DNA of 64,000 nucleotides from Oscillospiraceae bacterium. GTDB taxonomy: Bacteria; Bacillota; Clostridia; Oscillospirales; Ruminococcaceae. How positions within the stretch are numbered: position 1 is the stretch's first letter; the number at the start of each line of letters is the position of its first letter. Made by a program: the position numbers and the translations under genes. Shown one piece after another: positions 51,412 to 60,205 of the stretch. The stretch covers positions 1-64,000 of the forward strand of contig SVMX01000006.1 in the NCBI GenBank assembly GCA_015067175.1. The letters run 5' to 3'. The notes under the pieces were generated by a model. That model had not been told where the DNA came from. It ran no database searches and worked only from the letters and a program-made list of their open reading frames with translations.

Positions 51412-53298
51412 ATGCCCTTTTTACCTGTATCAAAACAGGATATGATAGACCGTGGGATAGAGCAGCTTGATTTTATCTGCTTCACAGGTGACGCTTATAT
51501 CGATCACCCGACCTTTGGAATTGCGATAATCTCCCGTCTTATCGAAGCGGCTGGCTTCACTGTAGGCGTTATTGCTCAGCCTTTGACAGACGCTGATTAT
51601 AAAAAGCTTGGCAAGCCTAAGTATTGCTTTATGGTAACAGGCGGAAACATCGACAGCATGGTGTCGAATTACACGGTCGCGCTGAAAAAACGCAACGATG
51701 ATGCTTATTCAGCAGGCGGCAGAGGAGGAAAGCGCCCCGACCGCGCTCTTACGGTCTACTGCCGCAAGCTGAAGCAGCTTTATCCCGATGTTGAGATCTC
51801 TGTCGGTGGTCTTGAAGCTTCGCTGCGCCGTTTTGCGCATTATGACTATTGGAGCGACAGCGTTATGCCGTCGGTTTTGGTAGATTCGGGTGCGGATCTT
51901 TTGATGTACGGCATGGGCGAGGTTACTCTGTCACAGATGCTTAATAATTTCAAAGCAGGAATGAAGCTGTCCGAGATGCACGACCTGCGCGGAACTTGTT
52001 ACCTCACAAAGCCCGAAAACACGCCTATCGGCGCGGTTCAGTGTGACTCTTTTGAGATAGTCAGCACAAACAAAAAGGCTTACGCCAAGGCGTGCCGCAA
52101 GCAGTATGATGAACAGGATGAGGTTTACGGCAGAACGATAGTACAGCGCCACGGAAATATGATGCTGGTTCAGAATCCGCCCCAGCGAAGCGTAACTCAG
52201 TCTGAGTTTGACTACACCTACGAGCTTCCTTATATGAGAGCTTATCACCCTATGTATGAGAAAGAGGGCGGCGTTCCCGCCATTCAAGAGGTGGAGTTTT
52301 CTGTAACACACAATCGCGGCTGCTACGGCTTCTGCAATTTCTGCTCCATAGCGCTGCACCAAGGCAGACGTATCCAGACGCGCAGCGAGGAGTCCGTTTA
52401 TAACGAGGCAGTCATGCTGTCCGAAAAACCGAATTTCAAGGGATATATCCATGATGTGGGAGGTCCTACCGCGAATTTCCGTCAGCCATCTTGTAAAAAG
52501 CAGGACGAGCATGGTATGTGTAAGGGAAAAAAATGCCTTGCGCCTACTCCTTGCAAGGCTCTTATCGCAGATCACAGCGATTATCTGAAGCTTCTGCGCA
52601 GACTTCGCACTATAAAAAAGGTCAAAAAAGTATTTATCCGTTCGGGAATACGCTACGACTATATCCTTGCTGATAAAAACAATGAATTTCTTGATGAGCT
52701 TGTGGAGCACCATGTAAGCGGTCAGCTAAAGGTAGCGCCCGAGCACGCAAGCAACAAGGTGCTGGATTACATGGGCAAGCCGCATATTGAGGCTTACGAG
52801 GAGTTCGAGCGGCGTTTTTATGCTTCTACCAAAAAGTGCGGCAAGGAGCAGTATCTTGTGCCGTACCTTATGTCCTCACACCCCGGCTGCACGCTAAATG
52901 AAGCGGTAGAGCTTGCTTTGTTTTTGAAAAAGCATAATATTCGTCCTGAGCAGGTGCAGGATTTTTACCCCACACCGGGTACGATATCCACGGCAATGTT
53001 TTACACAGGTCTTGACCCGTACACGATGGAGCCTGTTTTTGTGCCGCGTTCAAAAGAGGATAAGGCGATGCAGCGCGCACTTCTGCAGTATTTCAAGCCC
53101 GAAAACAAGCAGCTTGTGGAAAAAGCTCTGATAATGGCTAAGCGCCGTGAGCTTATCGGCTTTGGAAAGGAATGTCTTATCACACCGTCGGAACGAAGCG
53201 GTACAAACAGTCGTGCAAATTCCGAAAGGAGCAGGGGAAATGTCGGCAAAACAGGCAGCCAAAAGAAAAAGAAAAAACAAGAAAAAAAGCACAAATGA
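51412..53298 (+). CDS. YgiQ-family radical SAM protein
   Basis: A 628-residue radical SAM enzyme. A B12-binding-like N-terminal region (FGIAIISRLIEAAGFTVGVIAQP) precedes the cluster motif CYGFCNFC (Cys304, Cys308, Cys311). DUF3362-like C-terminal features follow, including HPGCTLNEAVELALFLK and VQDFYPTPGTISTAMFYT. The reaction is not established. The last 50 residues are a Lys/Arg/Ser-rich tail whose coding DNA also holds the start of the next gene. Confidence 0.92.
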   Translation: MPFLPVSKQDMIDRGIEQLDFICFTGDAYIDHPTFGIAIISRLIEAAGFTVGVIAQPLTDADYKKLGKPKYCFMVTGGNIDSMVSNYTVALKKRNDDAYSAGGRGGKRPDRALTVYCRKLKQLYPDVEISVGGLEASLRRFAHYDYWSDSVMPSVLVDSGADLLMYGMGEVTLSQMLNNFKAGMKLSEMHDLRGTCYLTKPENTPIGAVQCDSFEIVSTNKKAYAKACRKQYDEQDEVYGRTIVQRHGNMMLVQNPPQRSVTQSEFDYTYELPYMRAYHPMYEKEGGVPAIQEVEFSVTHNRGCYGFCNFCSIALHQGRRIQTRSEESVYNEAVMLSEKPNFKGYIHDVGGPTANFRQPSCKKQDEHGMCKGKKCLAPTPCKALIADHSDYLKLLRRLRTIKKVKKVFIRSGIRYDYILADKNNEFLDELVEHHVSGQLKVAPEHASNKVLDYMGKPHIEAYEEFERRFYASTKKCGKEQYLVPYLMSSHPGCTLNEAVELALFLKKHNIRPEQVQDFYPTPGTISTAMFYTGLDPYTMEPVFVPRSKEDKAMQRALLQYFKPENKQLVEKALIMAKRRELIGFGKECLITPSERSGTNSRANSERSRGNVGKTGSQKKKKKQEKKHK

Positions 53299-54241
53299 TA
53301 TTTTTCGCTGCGTCTTTGTGATCGTCATGCTGCTGAGTATGCTCCTGTTTGCCAATGAGCATTGGTTTCACCTCGATTTTATACCTACTCTTACTGATAT
53401 CTACAAAATGACGGGAGTGATAAAACGCCCGAATGTAGTTGTGGAACAGGACGAGATAGCTGTGCATTTTCTCGATGTGGGACAGGCAGACTGCATTTTT
53501 ATCTACACTCCCGATAAAACTATGCTTATCGACTCGGGGGAGAACGACACCTCGCAGTATGTCATCAGCTATCTGCGTGATTTCGGCGTGAAGCGTCTTG
53601 ATTACGTCATTGGCACACATCAGCATTCCGACCATATGGGCGCAATGGCTGAGATACTTCGCGCGTTTGAAGTGGGTGAGTTCATAATGCCTGAGATACC
53701 TGAGGAGCAAATTCCCGCAGCTGCGTTTTACAGTGCTATGCTTGATGTTATAGAAGATAAGGATATCATTGCAAGTTATTCCGAAAACGGCAGGGAGATC
53801 ACTCTATGCGAGGGTACGGTGTTAAAGCTTCTCGGTCCTGTGGGTGATAATTATGAGGATCTTAACGATTATTCAATAGTTGCAAAGCTTACAAGCGGTA
53901 ATTTCAGCTTTTTATTCACGGGCGATATGGAAAAGATTGCAGAGCAGCAGCTTTTAATGACCTTTCCCGATATCAAAGCCGATGTTTTAAAGGTCGCACA
54001 CCACGGAAGCGCCTCTTCAAGCTGTACGGAGTTTTTGCTCGCTGTGCAGCCTCAATATGCTGTTATCAGCGCAGGCAGGAACAATTCCTATGGCCACCCG
54101 TCTAATGAGGTGCTGGAGCGCCTTTGTATGTTTAACTGCACAAATCTTGTGACGATGAACTACGGCGACATAGTTTTTGTTACCGACGGAAACGAGCTTA
54201 CATACACAACTACGAGATATGGGGAGAGTGAAGCGGCATGA
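53240..54241 (+). CDS. ComEC/Rec2-related metallo-beta-lactamase-fold hydrolase, membrane anchored
   Basis: A 333-residue protein. The ATG at 53240 lies inside ygiQ (59-base overlap) after AGGAGCAGGGG. A Lys/Arg-rich N-terminus and one transmembrane helix (about 22-39) precede an external metallo-beta-lactamase domain: VHFLDVGQADCIFI, GTHQHSDHMG (about 124-133), LFTGDM and KVAHHGS. It resembles the C-terminal domain of ComEC as a free-standing protein; such proteins are often extracellular nucleases. It overlaps the DUF3006 gene by 4 bases. Confidence 0.88.
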   Translation: MSAKQAAKRKRKNKKKSTNDIFRCVFVIVMLLSMLLFANEHWFHLDFIPTLTDIYKMTGVIKRPNVVVEQDEIAVHFLDVGQADCIFIYTPDKTMLIDSGENDTSQYVISYLRDFGVKRLDYVIGTHQHSDHMGAMAEILRAFEVGEFIMPEIPEEQIPAAAFYSAMLDVIEDKDIIASYSENGREITLCEGTVLKLLGPVGDNYEDLNDYSIVAKLTSGNFSFLFTGDMEKIAEQQLLMTFPDIKADVLKVAHHGSASSSCTEFLLAVQPQYAVISAGRNNSYGHPSNEVLERLCMFNCTNLVTMNYGDIVFVTDGNELTYTTTRYGESEAA

Positions 54242-54444
54242 TTACAGTTGACAGGATAGAAAACGGCTATGCTGTAGTGCTTCAAGATGGCAAAGTTCGC
54301 AATATACCTATTTTACAGCTACCCAATGGAGTTCGCGAGGGCAGCGTTTTACGGCTCAACAACGGAGAATATTGCCTTGATATCGCCGAGGAAAAGCGGC
54401 TGAAGAAAGCGGCTTTTGATAAGACTAAGCGATTATTTAAATAA
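54238..54444 (+). CDS. DUF3006 protein
   Basis: A 68-residue protein with the DUF3006 opening ITVDRIENGYAVVL and a Lys-rich C-terminus (EEKRLKKAAFDKTKR). The family is often found directly behind ComEC-like hydrolases, as here. The function is unknown. ATGA overlap with the preceding gene implies coupling. Confidence 0.88.
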   Translation: MITVDRIENGYAVVLQDGKVRNIPILQLPNGVREGSVLRLNNGEYCLDIAEEKRLKKAAFDKTKRLFK

Positions 54445-54450
54445 TACTTT

Positions 54451-54482
54451 CAGCGCCCTATCGTTTTTGATGGGCGCTGTTC
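54451..54482 (+). terminator. Terminator after the DUF3006 gene
   Basis: A GC-rich stem with one bulged base (54451-54462 with 54469-54479) and a TTTTT-containing loop lies 7 bases after the stop. Confidence 0.7.
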
Positions 54483-54553
54483 GTCATTGTGCACAAAAAA
54501 ACGAGCTTCGGTTTCACAAATACAAGTAAAACCACGTTTTTTCGGTTTCTCAC

Positions 54554-54582
54554 TTGTAGCGCGGCTGAAAAAGTAGTATAAT
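54554..54582 (+). promoter_or_regulatory. Promoter of typA
   Basis: TTGTAG (54554-54559) and consensus TATAAT (54577-54582) with a 17-base spacer, 38 bases before the ATG. Confidence 0.7.
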
Positions 54583-54619
54583 AATCTTTGGCGAATTTTA
54601 AGAATTTATAAAGAAAGAG

Positions 54620-56455
54620 ATGTTGAACTTGAAAAGAGAGGATCTTCGTAATATCGCGATAATTGCCCACGTTGACCACGGTAAAACTACACTGGTCGAT
54701 GAGATGCTGAAGCAGGGTGGTGCATTCCGTGATAACCAGGTCGTAAATGACAGAGTAATGGACAGCAATGATATCGAGCGCGAGCGAGGTATCACTATCC
54801 TTGCAAAAAATACTGCTTGTATGTACAACGGTGTTAAAATAAACATCGTTGACACCCCCGGCCATGCTGACTTCGGCGGTGAGGTAGAGCGTATCCTTAA
54901 GATGGTAAACGGCGTATTGCTGCTTGTTGACTCGTTTGAGGGCACCATGCCGCAGACTCGCTTCGTACTTCAGAAAGCACTGGAGCTTGGTCATAAGATA
55001 ATAGTTGTTGTCAACAAAACTGACCGTCCCGACGCTCGTAATAAAGAGGTCGTTGACGAGGTGCTGGAGCTTCTTCTTGACCTCGACGCTACAGAAGAGC
55101 AGATCGACAGCCCTGTTGTGTTCTGTTCGGGCAGAATGGGCGTTGCTTCGTTCTCTCCCGACCATATGGGTACTGATTTCAAGCCTTTGTTTGATAAGAT
55201 AATAGAGCATATCGATCCGCCCGAGGGCGATGATGAGGGCGAGCTTCAGGTGCTCGTTTCTTCCATCGACTACAACGAGTATGTCGGAAGAATTGCTATC
55301 GGACGCATTGAGCGCGGCGTGATGAAGCAGAACCAGGAGGTCATGGTATGTGACTATCTTGAGAGAACTGCGCCGTTTAAGTCAAAGATAGTTTCGCTCA
55401 ACCAGTTTGAGGGTCTCGGACGTACTCCGGTACAGGAAGCAAAAGTCGGCGATATCGTTTGCTTCTCTGGCATTGAAGGAGTTACTATTGGACAGACTAT
55501 CACCTCTGTAAGCTGTCCCGAGCCGCTTCCTTTCGTAAAGATTTCCGAGCCTACCGTTGAGATGACGTTCTCTGTAAACACCAGCCCATTTGCTGGTAGA
55601 GAGGGTAAGTTCGTTACATCTCGTCAGATACGCGAGCGCTTGCAGCGTGAGCTTTTAAAGGACGTTTCTCTTAGAGTTTCCGACAGTGAAACGCTTGACG
55701 CGTTCAATGTTGCGGGCAGAGGTGAGATGCACCTTTCGATACTTATCGAGAATATGCGCCGCGAGGGCTATGAGCTTTCCGTTTCAACGCCGCGCGTTCT
55801 CTACAAGGAGATAGACGGCGTTAAATGCGAGCCTGTTGAGCGCCTTGTTATAGATGTACCCGAGGCTGCTGTTGGCTCCGTTATGGAGAAGATAGGACAG
55901 CGTAAGGGTGAAATGGTCGATATGCAGCCCGTCGGCAACCGCACAAAGCTTGAATTTCTGATTCCCTCAAGAGGTCTTTTCGGCTACAGAAGCGAATTTA
56001 TGACCGACACAAAGGGCGAGGGCATCATGAATTCCGTTTTTGACAGCTATCAGCCCTATTTCGGTGATATTCCGAGAAGAACTGTCGGCTCTCTCGTTGC
56101 GTGGGAGGACGGTCAGGCTATAACCTACGGTCTGTTCAACGCTCAGGAGCGCGGCACGCTGTTCATCGGCGCAGGTGTTCCCGTATACGAGGGTATGATC
56201 GTCGGCGTATCTCCCAAGGCGGGCGATATCGTCGTAAACGTGTGCAAGAAAAAGCACCTTACAAATACCCGTGCAAGCGGCTCTGATGACGCACTGCACC
56301 TCATTCCGCCTAAGGTAATGAGCCTCGAAGAGAGCCTTGAGTTCATTCAGGACGATGAGCTGGTTGAGGTAACTCCCAAGAGCATTCGTATCAGAAAGGT
56401 AATTCTTGAGCGCGATCTTCGCCTTAAGGCAGAAGCCAAGAACAAAAAACAGTAA
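54620..56455 (+). CDS. typA: Ribosome-associated GTPase TypA/BipA
   Basis: A 611-residue translational GTPase involved in 50S assembly and stress adaptation. AHVDHGKTTLVD (16-27), RERGITI, DTPGHADFGGEV and NKTDRPDAR give the G motifs. The C-terminal region has the BipA-specific RNALGYRSEF-like segment (here GLFGYRSEFMTDTKGEG) and ends in a Lys-rich tail. Length and domain order are typical. Confidence 0.97.
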   Translation: MLNLKREDLRNIAIIAHVDHGKTTLVDEMLKQGGAFRDNQVVNDRVMDSNDIERERGITILAKNTACMYNGVKINIVDTPGHADFGGEVERILKMVNGVLLLVDSFEGTMPQTRFVLQKALELGHKIIVVVNKTDRPDARNKEVVDEVLELLLDLDATEEQIDSPVVFCSGRMGVASFSPDHMGTDFKPLFDKIIEHIDPPEGDDEGELQVLVSSIDYNEYVGRIAIGRIERGVMKQNQEVMVCDYLERTAPFKSKIVSLNQFEGLGRTPVQEAKVGDIVCFSGIEGVTIGQTITSVSCPEPLPFVKISEPTVEMTFSVNTSPFAGREGKFVTSRQIRERLQRELLKDVSLRVSDSETLDAFNVAGRGEMHLSILIENMRREGYELSVSTPRVLYKEIDGVKCEPVERLVIDVPEAAVGSVMEKIGQRKGEMVDMQPVGNRTKLEFLIPSRGLFGYRSEFMTDTKGEGIMNSVFDSYQPYFGDIPRRTVGSLVAWEDGQAITYGLFNAQERGTLFIGAGVPVYEGMIVGVSPKAGDIVVNVCKKKHLTNTRASGSDDALHLIPPKVMSLEESLEFIQDDELVEVTPKSIRIRKVILERDLRLKAEAKNKKQ

Positions 56456-56493
56456 TGCCGAGTTTTACCCGCGAAGCGGGCTTTTAAAATTGC

Positions 56494-56524
56494 TTTTTTG
56501 ACCGAATTCACTTCGGTCAAAAAA
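56494..56524. terminator. Terminator-like hairpin after typA
   Basis: A 13-bp stem (56494-56506 with 56512-56524) of TTTTTTGACCGAA and its complement. It can terminate in either direction. Confidence 0.65.
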
Positions 56525-56631
56525 CACCTTTATCCGCGCAACTGTGCGAGTTGGCGGCTTATCGCCAACGAGTGCGGGCAGTGCGGATGTTTCGGCGTAA
56601 AAGTCCCAATGGGACTTTTGCGACGGTCTAT

Positions 56632-56663
56632 GCCGTACTCTTATACTAGAGTACGGCTGTTTT
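56632..56663 (+). terminator. Hairpin with T run directly before the MATE gene
   Basis: A perfect 10-bp stem (56632-56641 with 56648-56657) and a 6-base loop are followed by TGTTTTG, only 12 bases before the MATE ATG. It could act as an attenuator for the gene. Confidence 0.55.
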
Positions 56664-56675
56664 GCGAGGTATACA

Positions 56676-58022
56676 ATGGTTAAGGACATGACCGAGGGTG
56701 CGGTTGCATCAATACTTATAAAGTTCTCGCTGCCGCTGCTTGTGAGCGTTGTGTTTCAGCAGCTTTACAGCATTGCTGACAGTGTTATTGCGGGAAACTT
56801 CATAAACAAGGACGCGCTTGCCGCTATCGGTGCATCTTACCCGATAACGATGATATTCCTTGCAATAGGTACGGGAATGAATATAGGCTGCTCAGTTGTG
56901 ATATCCACTTTTTTCGGTGCCAAGGATATGAAAAGCATGAAAACAGCCGTTTTCACCTCCATAATATCAAGCTTTGCACTGGGAATACTGCTCACTGTGG
57001 TTGGTTTTTTTACAAGCGGCTTTTTCCTCGAGCTTTTGGGCACAGATACAGCTGTTTTCAAAGACGCACATGATTATCTGAATATCTATGTCTTTGGACT
57101 GGTCTTTCTGTTCATTTATAATATATGTACGGGTATTTTCACTTCGCTCGGTGATTCCAGAACTCCGCTGTATTTCCTTATAGCTTCGTCACTCGGGAAT
57201 ATTGCTCTTGATATTCTTTTTGTGGTAGTGATACCGCTTGGTGTTCCCGGTACGGCGTGGGCGACCTTTATTTGTCAGGGAGTATGTTCTATACTTGCTT
57301 TTATCGTCCTCATGAAACGTATCAAGGGAATAGAAAGCCCTGCATTTAAAAAATTCGAGCTGAATATGCTTGGCAGGATATCAAAGCTTTCGATCCCAAG
57401 CATTTTACAGCAAAGCTTTGTTTCTGTGGGAAATCTGTTCATTCAGGGACTTGTAAATTCCTGCGGAATCGACGTTATGGCTGGTTATTCCTCTGCGATA
57501 AAGCTAAACACCTTTGCAGTAACCTGCTTCAGCGCAATAGGAAACAGCGTTTCAAGCTTTTCCGCGCAGAATACAGGTGCAATGCGTAGTGACCGCGTGC
57601 GCGGAGGCTTCAAGGTCGGCGCACTGCTTGCTGCAGGTGTAGCTGCAATTTTCTCGCTTGTTTATGTTATCTTTGCGAGCGGGCTTATCTACATATTCAT
57701 GGACAGCAGCGATATGAACAACGCCGCGGCGGCAGAAGCAGGAATGGGCTTTTTGCTGACAGTATCTCCGTTCTTTATTACAGTCGGGCTGAAGCTTAAC
57801 TCAGACGGCGTTCTGAGAGGCTGCGGAAACATCAAAGCGTTTATGATAACCACATTTTCCGACCTTGTACTGAGGGTAGCCTTTGCATTTATTCTCTGTC
57901 CGATGTACGGCGCATCGGGAATTTGGCTCTCTTGGCCTATCGGTTGGAGCATTTCTGCGATACTTTCAAATCTTATATATTTCTTTTATTGTCGCAAGAT
58001 CAGAGATTTAAAAACAGAATGA
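56676..58022 (+). CDS. MATE-family multidrug/metabolite efflux transporter
   Basis: A 448-residue, 12-helix MATE protein with two six-helix halves. It opens with the family-typical VKDMTEGAVASILIKFSLPLL-type start and FQQLYSIADSVIAGNFI, and has NICTGIFTSLGDSRTPLYF and GLKLNSDGVLRGCGNIKAF loops. It exports cationic compounds in exchange for sodium or protons; the substrate is unknown. No dedicated promoter is clear; a folded leader precedes it. Confidence 0.92.
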   Translation: MVKDMTEGAVASILIKFSLPLLVSVVFQQLYSIADSVIAGNFINKDALAAIGASYPITMIFLAIGTGMNIGCSVVISTFFGAKDMKSMKTAVFTSIISSFALGILLTVVGFFTSGFFLELLGTDTAVFKDAHDYLNIYVFGLVFLFIYNICTGIFTSLGDSRTPLYFLIASSLGNIALDILFVVVIPLGVPGTAWATFICQGVCSILAFIVLMKRIKGIESPAFKKFELNMLGRISKLSIPSILQQSFVSVGNLFIQGLVNSCGIDVMAGYSSAIKLNTFAVTCFSAIGNSVSSFSAQNTGAMRSDRVRGGFKVGALLAAGVAAIFSLVYVIFASGLIYIFMDSSDMNNAAAAEAGMGFLLTVSPFFITVGLKLNSDGVLRGCGNIKAFMITTFSDLVLRVAFAFILCPMYGASGIWLSWPIGWSISAILSNLIYFFYCRKIRDLKTE

Positions 58023-58056
58023 AAAAAAGGCACATGATTTATCGTGTGCCTTTTGC
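58023..58056 (+). terminator. Terminator after the MATE gene
   Basis: A stem of about 11 bp (58025-58035 with 58044-58054) with an A-rich left flank and TTTT on the right follows the stop directly. Confidence 0.8.
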
Positions 58057-58098
58057 TATTAATAAAAATATCCGCCGACCTTTTGGTACAGCGGATAT

Positions 58099-58175
58099 TG
58101 GTACGCCTGATGCGATTCGAACGCACGACACGCAGCGTCGGAGGCTGCTGCTCTATCCAGCTGAGCTACAGACGC
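58099..58175 (-). tRNA. tRNA-Arg (anticodon CCG)
   Basis: A 77-base cloverleaf on the minus strand with encoded CCA (58099-58101). The acceptor stem pairs GCGTCTG with CAGGCGT, the D arm is GCTC/GAGC, and the anticodon loop is CTCCGAC in a GCAGC/GCTGC stem. The T arm has GTGCG-TTCGAAT-CGCAT. It reads the CGG codon. A promoter lies 15 bases upstream on the same strand. Confidence 0.95.
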
Positions 58176-58190
58176 GGATATTACTTTAAT

Positions 58191-58219
58191 ATTTTACCAT
58201 ATTCAGGCGAAGATTTCAA
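58191..58219 (-). promoter_or_regulatory. Promoter of tRNA-Arg
   Basis: On the minus strand, TTGAAA (58214-58219) and TAAAAT (58191-58196) have a 17-base spacer. Just upstream (58218-58262) are two inverted repeats, CCGTTTTTTT/AAAAAACGG and TGTCAAT/ATTGACA, which may end cardiolipin synthase transcription. Confidence 0.65.
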
Positions 58220-58273
58220 CCGTTTTTTTGAAAAAACGGGTGTCAATACTCAGCGATTGACATAATATGACAC

Positions 58274-59779
58274 TTACATCAGCGGCGAAAACAGCTTCAA
58301 AACAGCCATTCCAATTCTCTTGAATACGTTTTTTTCATAGGTATCGGCGATGGTTATTTCTTTGCATTTGTTCAAGGTGTCAAAAAAATCGCGTTTTATT
58401 GCGTTTACAGCATTGCTGTTGCAGAGCCACACGCCGCATTCGTAGTGCAAATAAAGGCTTCGGAAATCAAGGTTTACAGTACCTACTATCGCCGTCGTAT
58501 CATCTGAAACTGCGTTCTTTGCATGGATAAATCCGGGTAGAAATTCATATATCCTTATGCCGTGCTTTATAAGCTCTCTGTAATTTGCGCGTGTTGTCGC
58601 GTGAACTAATACCTTATCGGGGATATGCGGAGTTATTATTCTGACGTCCACGCCATTTTTTGACGCTAATATAAGCGCTTCTTTAACTGCGCCATCGGGT
58701 ATAAGATAGGGAGTTGTGATATAAACATAGTCGTTTGCAGCGTTCAGCATATTGATATAGATGTTTTCGCTAACCTGCTCTTTGTCCTGCGGGGAATCAA
58801 AAAAAGGGGCTATGAAGCCATCGTTTTCTTCGTGTGTTTCGGGGCATAGCAGATCCTCGCTTATAGCCGATTTACCGCCCAGCCCCTCCCAAAGCTCCAG
58901 AAACATCGCCGTGAAGCTTCCGACCGCACTTCCGCGCAGTATTACAGCCGAGTCTTTCCAGTACCCGTGCTTTAGGCGCGCGTTAATATATTCGTCAGCG
59001 AGGTTTATTCCTCCTGTAACAGCGGTTTTTCCGTCAATAACAATTATCTTTCTGTGGTCGCGATTGTTCAGCTTTGGAGACCACAACGGTCTGAGCCTAC
59101 CGAAAACGTGGCAGCTTAGCCCCATACTTTCAAGCGTTTTCTTGTAGTCGCGCGGCAGTGTAAGAAGACAGCCGAGATCGTCGTAGATTATTCGCACGTC
59201 AACGCCGTCATCTGCCTTGCGGCGCAGTATATTTAAGATACTGTCCCACATTATGCCTTTTTCGAGTATGAAAAATTCGATGAAGATGTAATGCTGCGCT
59301 TTTTCAAGCTCATGAAGAAGCGGTTGGAACAGCTCCTCGCCGTTTTTGTAGTAAATGACAAAAGTGTTCTGATAAGTGGGAAATCCACAGCGCTCAATAT
59401 AGCTGCTTTGCTTAGCACAGTTTTTGCTGTAGTTTATAAGCTTCTTATTTACATCATCTTCGCTGCAGAGCTTAAAACGGCGGTGCAGGGAAGAGGTCTT
59501 GTTCCTCCCGCCATAGAAGAAATACAGCATACCTCCAAATATAGGAAACGACAGCACCGTAAATACCCATATAAGCTTATAGGCATTGCTTATTTCGCTG
59601 TTAATGATATACAGTGACAATGCGACTCCAAGCAGCATAAATACAAACAGCGAGTACGAAAACATCGTTCCAAGCGTCCAGAATATTGCAATAAGATACA
59701 AAAGCTGCAATATTATGCCGAGTGCGCAGACAGATATCCTGCTGAAAACGATCTTTTTAAGTGTTGATATCAGCTTCAT
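58274..59779 (-). CDS. cls: Cardiolipin synthase
   Basis: A 501-residue phospholipase-D-superfamily membrane enzyme that joins two phosphatidylglycerols. Two or three N-terminal transmembrane segments (about 13-90) precede two HKD motifs: HRKIIVID (His242, Lys244, Asp249) and HAKNAVSDD (His419, Lys421, Asp426). FPIFGGMLYFFYGG is typical of bacterial Cls. It is transcribed alone, downstream of the divIC terminator on the same strand. Confidence 0.94.
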   Translation of the reverse strand: MKLISTLKKIVFSRISVCALGIILQLLYLIAIFWTLGTMFSYSLFVFMLLGVALSLYIINSEISNAYKLIWVFTVLSFPIFGGMLYFFYGGRNKTSSLHRRFKLCSEDDVNKKLINYSKNCAKQSSYIERCGFPTYQNTFVIYYKNGEELFQPLLHELEKAQHYIFIEFFILEKGIMWDSILNILRRKADDGVDVRIIYDDLGCLLTLPRDYKKTLESMGLSCHVFGRLRPLWSPKLNNRDHRKIIVIDGKTAVTGGINLADEYINARLKHGYWKDSAVILRGSAVGSFTAMFLELWEGLGGKSAISEDLLCPETHEENDGFIAPFFDSPQDKEQVSENIYINMLNAANDYVYITTPYLIPDGAVKEALILASKNGVDVRIITPHIPDKVLVHATTRANYRELIKHGIRIYEFLPGFIHAKNAVSDDTTAIVGTVNLDFRSLYLHYECGVWLCNSNAVNAIKRDFFDTLNKCKEITIADTYEKNVFKRIGMAVLKLFSPLM

Positions 59780-59841
59780 TCATAAAGCCTTTCGTTTTGG
59801 TGTTTTTATAAAGATTGTTTCCGACAGGAGGGGCATATATA

Positions 59842-59873
59842 CAAAAAAGGTGCCTTTTTTAGGCACCTTTAAT
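59842..59873 (-). terminator. Terminator of the divIC-like gene
   Basis: A 10-bp stem (59846-59855 with 59861-59870) with T runs on both sides lies 3-6 bases beyond the divIC stop. Confidence 0.8.
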
Positions 59874-59875
59874 AA

Positions 59876-60205
59876 TTAATATGAAGATGGAACGATGTAA
59901 TAAACTCGCTCATCGGGGTTTGCATAGTCAAGCTTGTTTCTTGCAATCTCCTCGATATATTCGTCCATGTTGGCGTCATCAGTAAGATAACGTTCGATAG
60001 AAGCGTTTTCTTCAAGCACAGTATCAGTCTGGTCGATCAGATCTTGATATTTTTGCTTGTTTTCTTCTATCTGCATATTTGTTGTTACCAATGAAAAAAC
60101 AAAAAATCCGCACAAAATAACACCTGCGATGCAGGCAATAACTTTAATGAAGCCATGATTGCTCTTGTTCTCAGTGGCTTCTCTTGATCTTAGCATGAAT
60201 GACAT
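59876..60205 (-). CDS. divIC: FtsB/DivIC-type septum protein
   Basis: A 109-residue bitopic protein: short basic N-terminus, one transmembrane helix (about 21-42), a coiled coil (about 45-75) and a short end domain with IEEIARNKLDYANPDERVYY. DivIC works with DivIB and FtsL in the divisome. I prefer the ATG at 60205 after GGGGGAAAAA over the one at 60229. It overlaps yabQ by about 35 bases. Confidence 0.85.
   Translation of the reverse strand: MSFMLRSREATENKSNHGFIKVIACIAGVILCGFFVFSLVTTNMQIEENKQKYQDLIDQTDTVLEENASIERYLTDDANMDEYIEEIARNKLDYANPDERVYYIVPSSY

Larger units (their letters stand above)
56465..56675 (+). repeat. Hairpin-dense intergenic element between typA and the MATE gene
   Basis: About 210 bases with no credible gene but five inverted repeats: 56468-56480 (5-bp stem), 56494-56524 (13-bp stem, T and A tracts), 56550-56569 (7-bp stem), 56599-56619 (10-bp stem) and 56632-56657 (10-bp stem). 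An outer pairing ATCCGC/GCGGAT (56532-56537 with 56583-56588) encloses the third. It may be a dispersed palindromic repeat or a structured leader for the MATE gene. Confidence 0.6.

Noticed and set aside
56465-56689. Two small open frames (one per strand) in the typA-MATE gap
   Set aside because: They lie over five inverted repeats and have no ribosome binding site or protein-like pattern. They are likely the spurious frames that a palindromic repeat produces.
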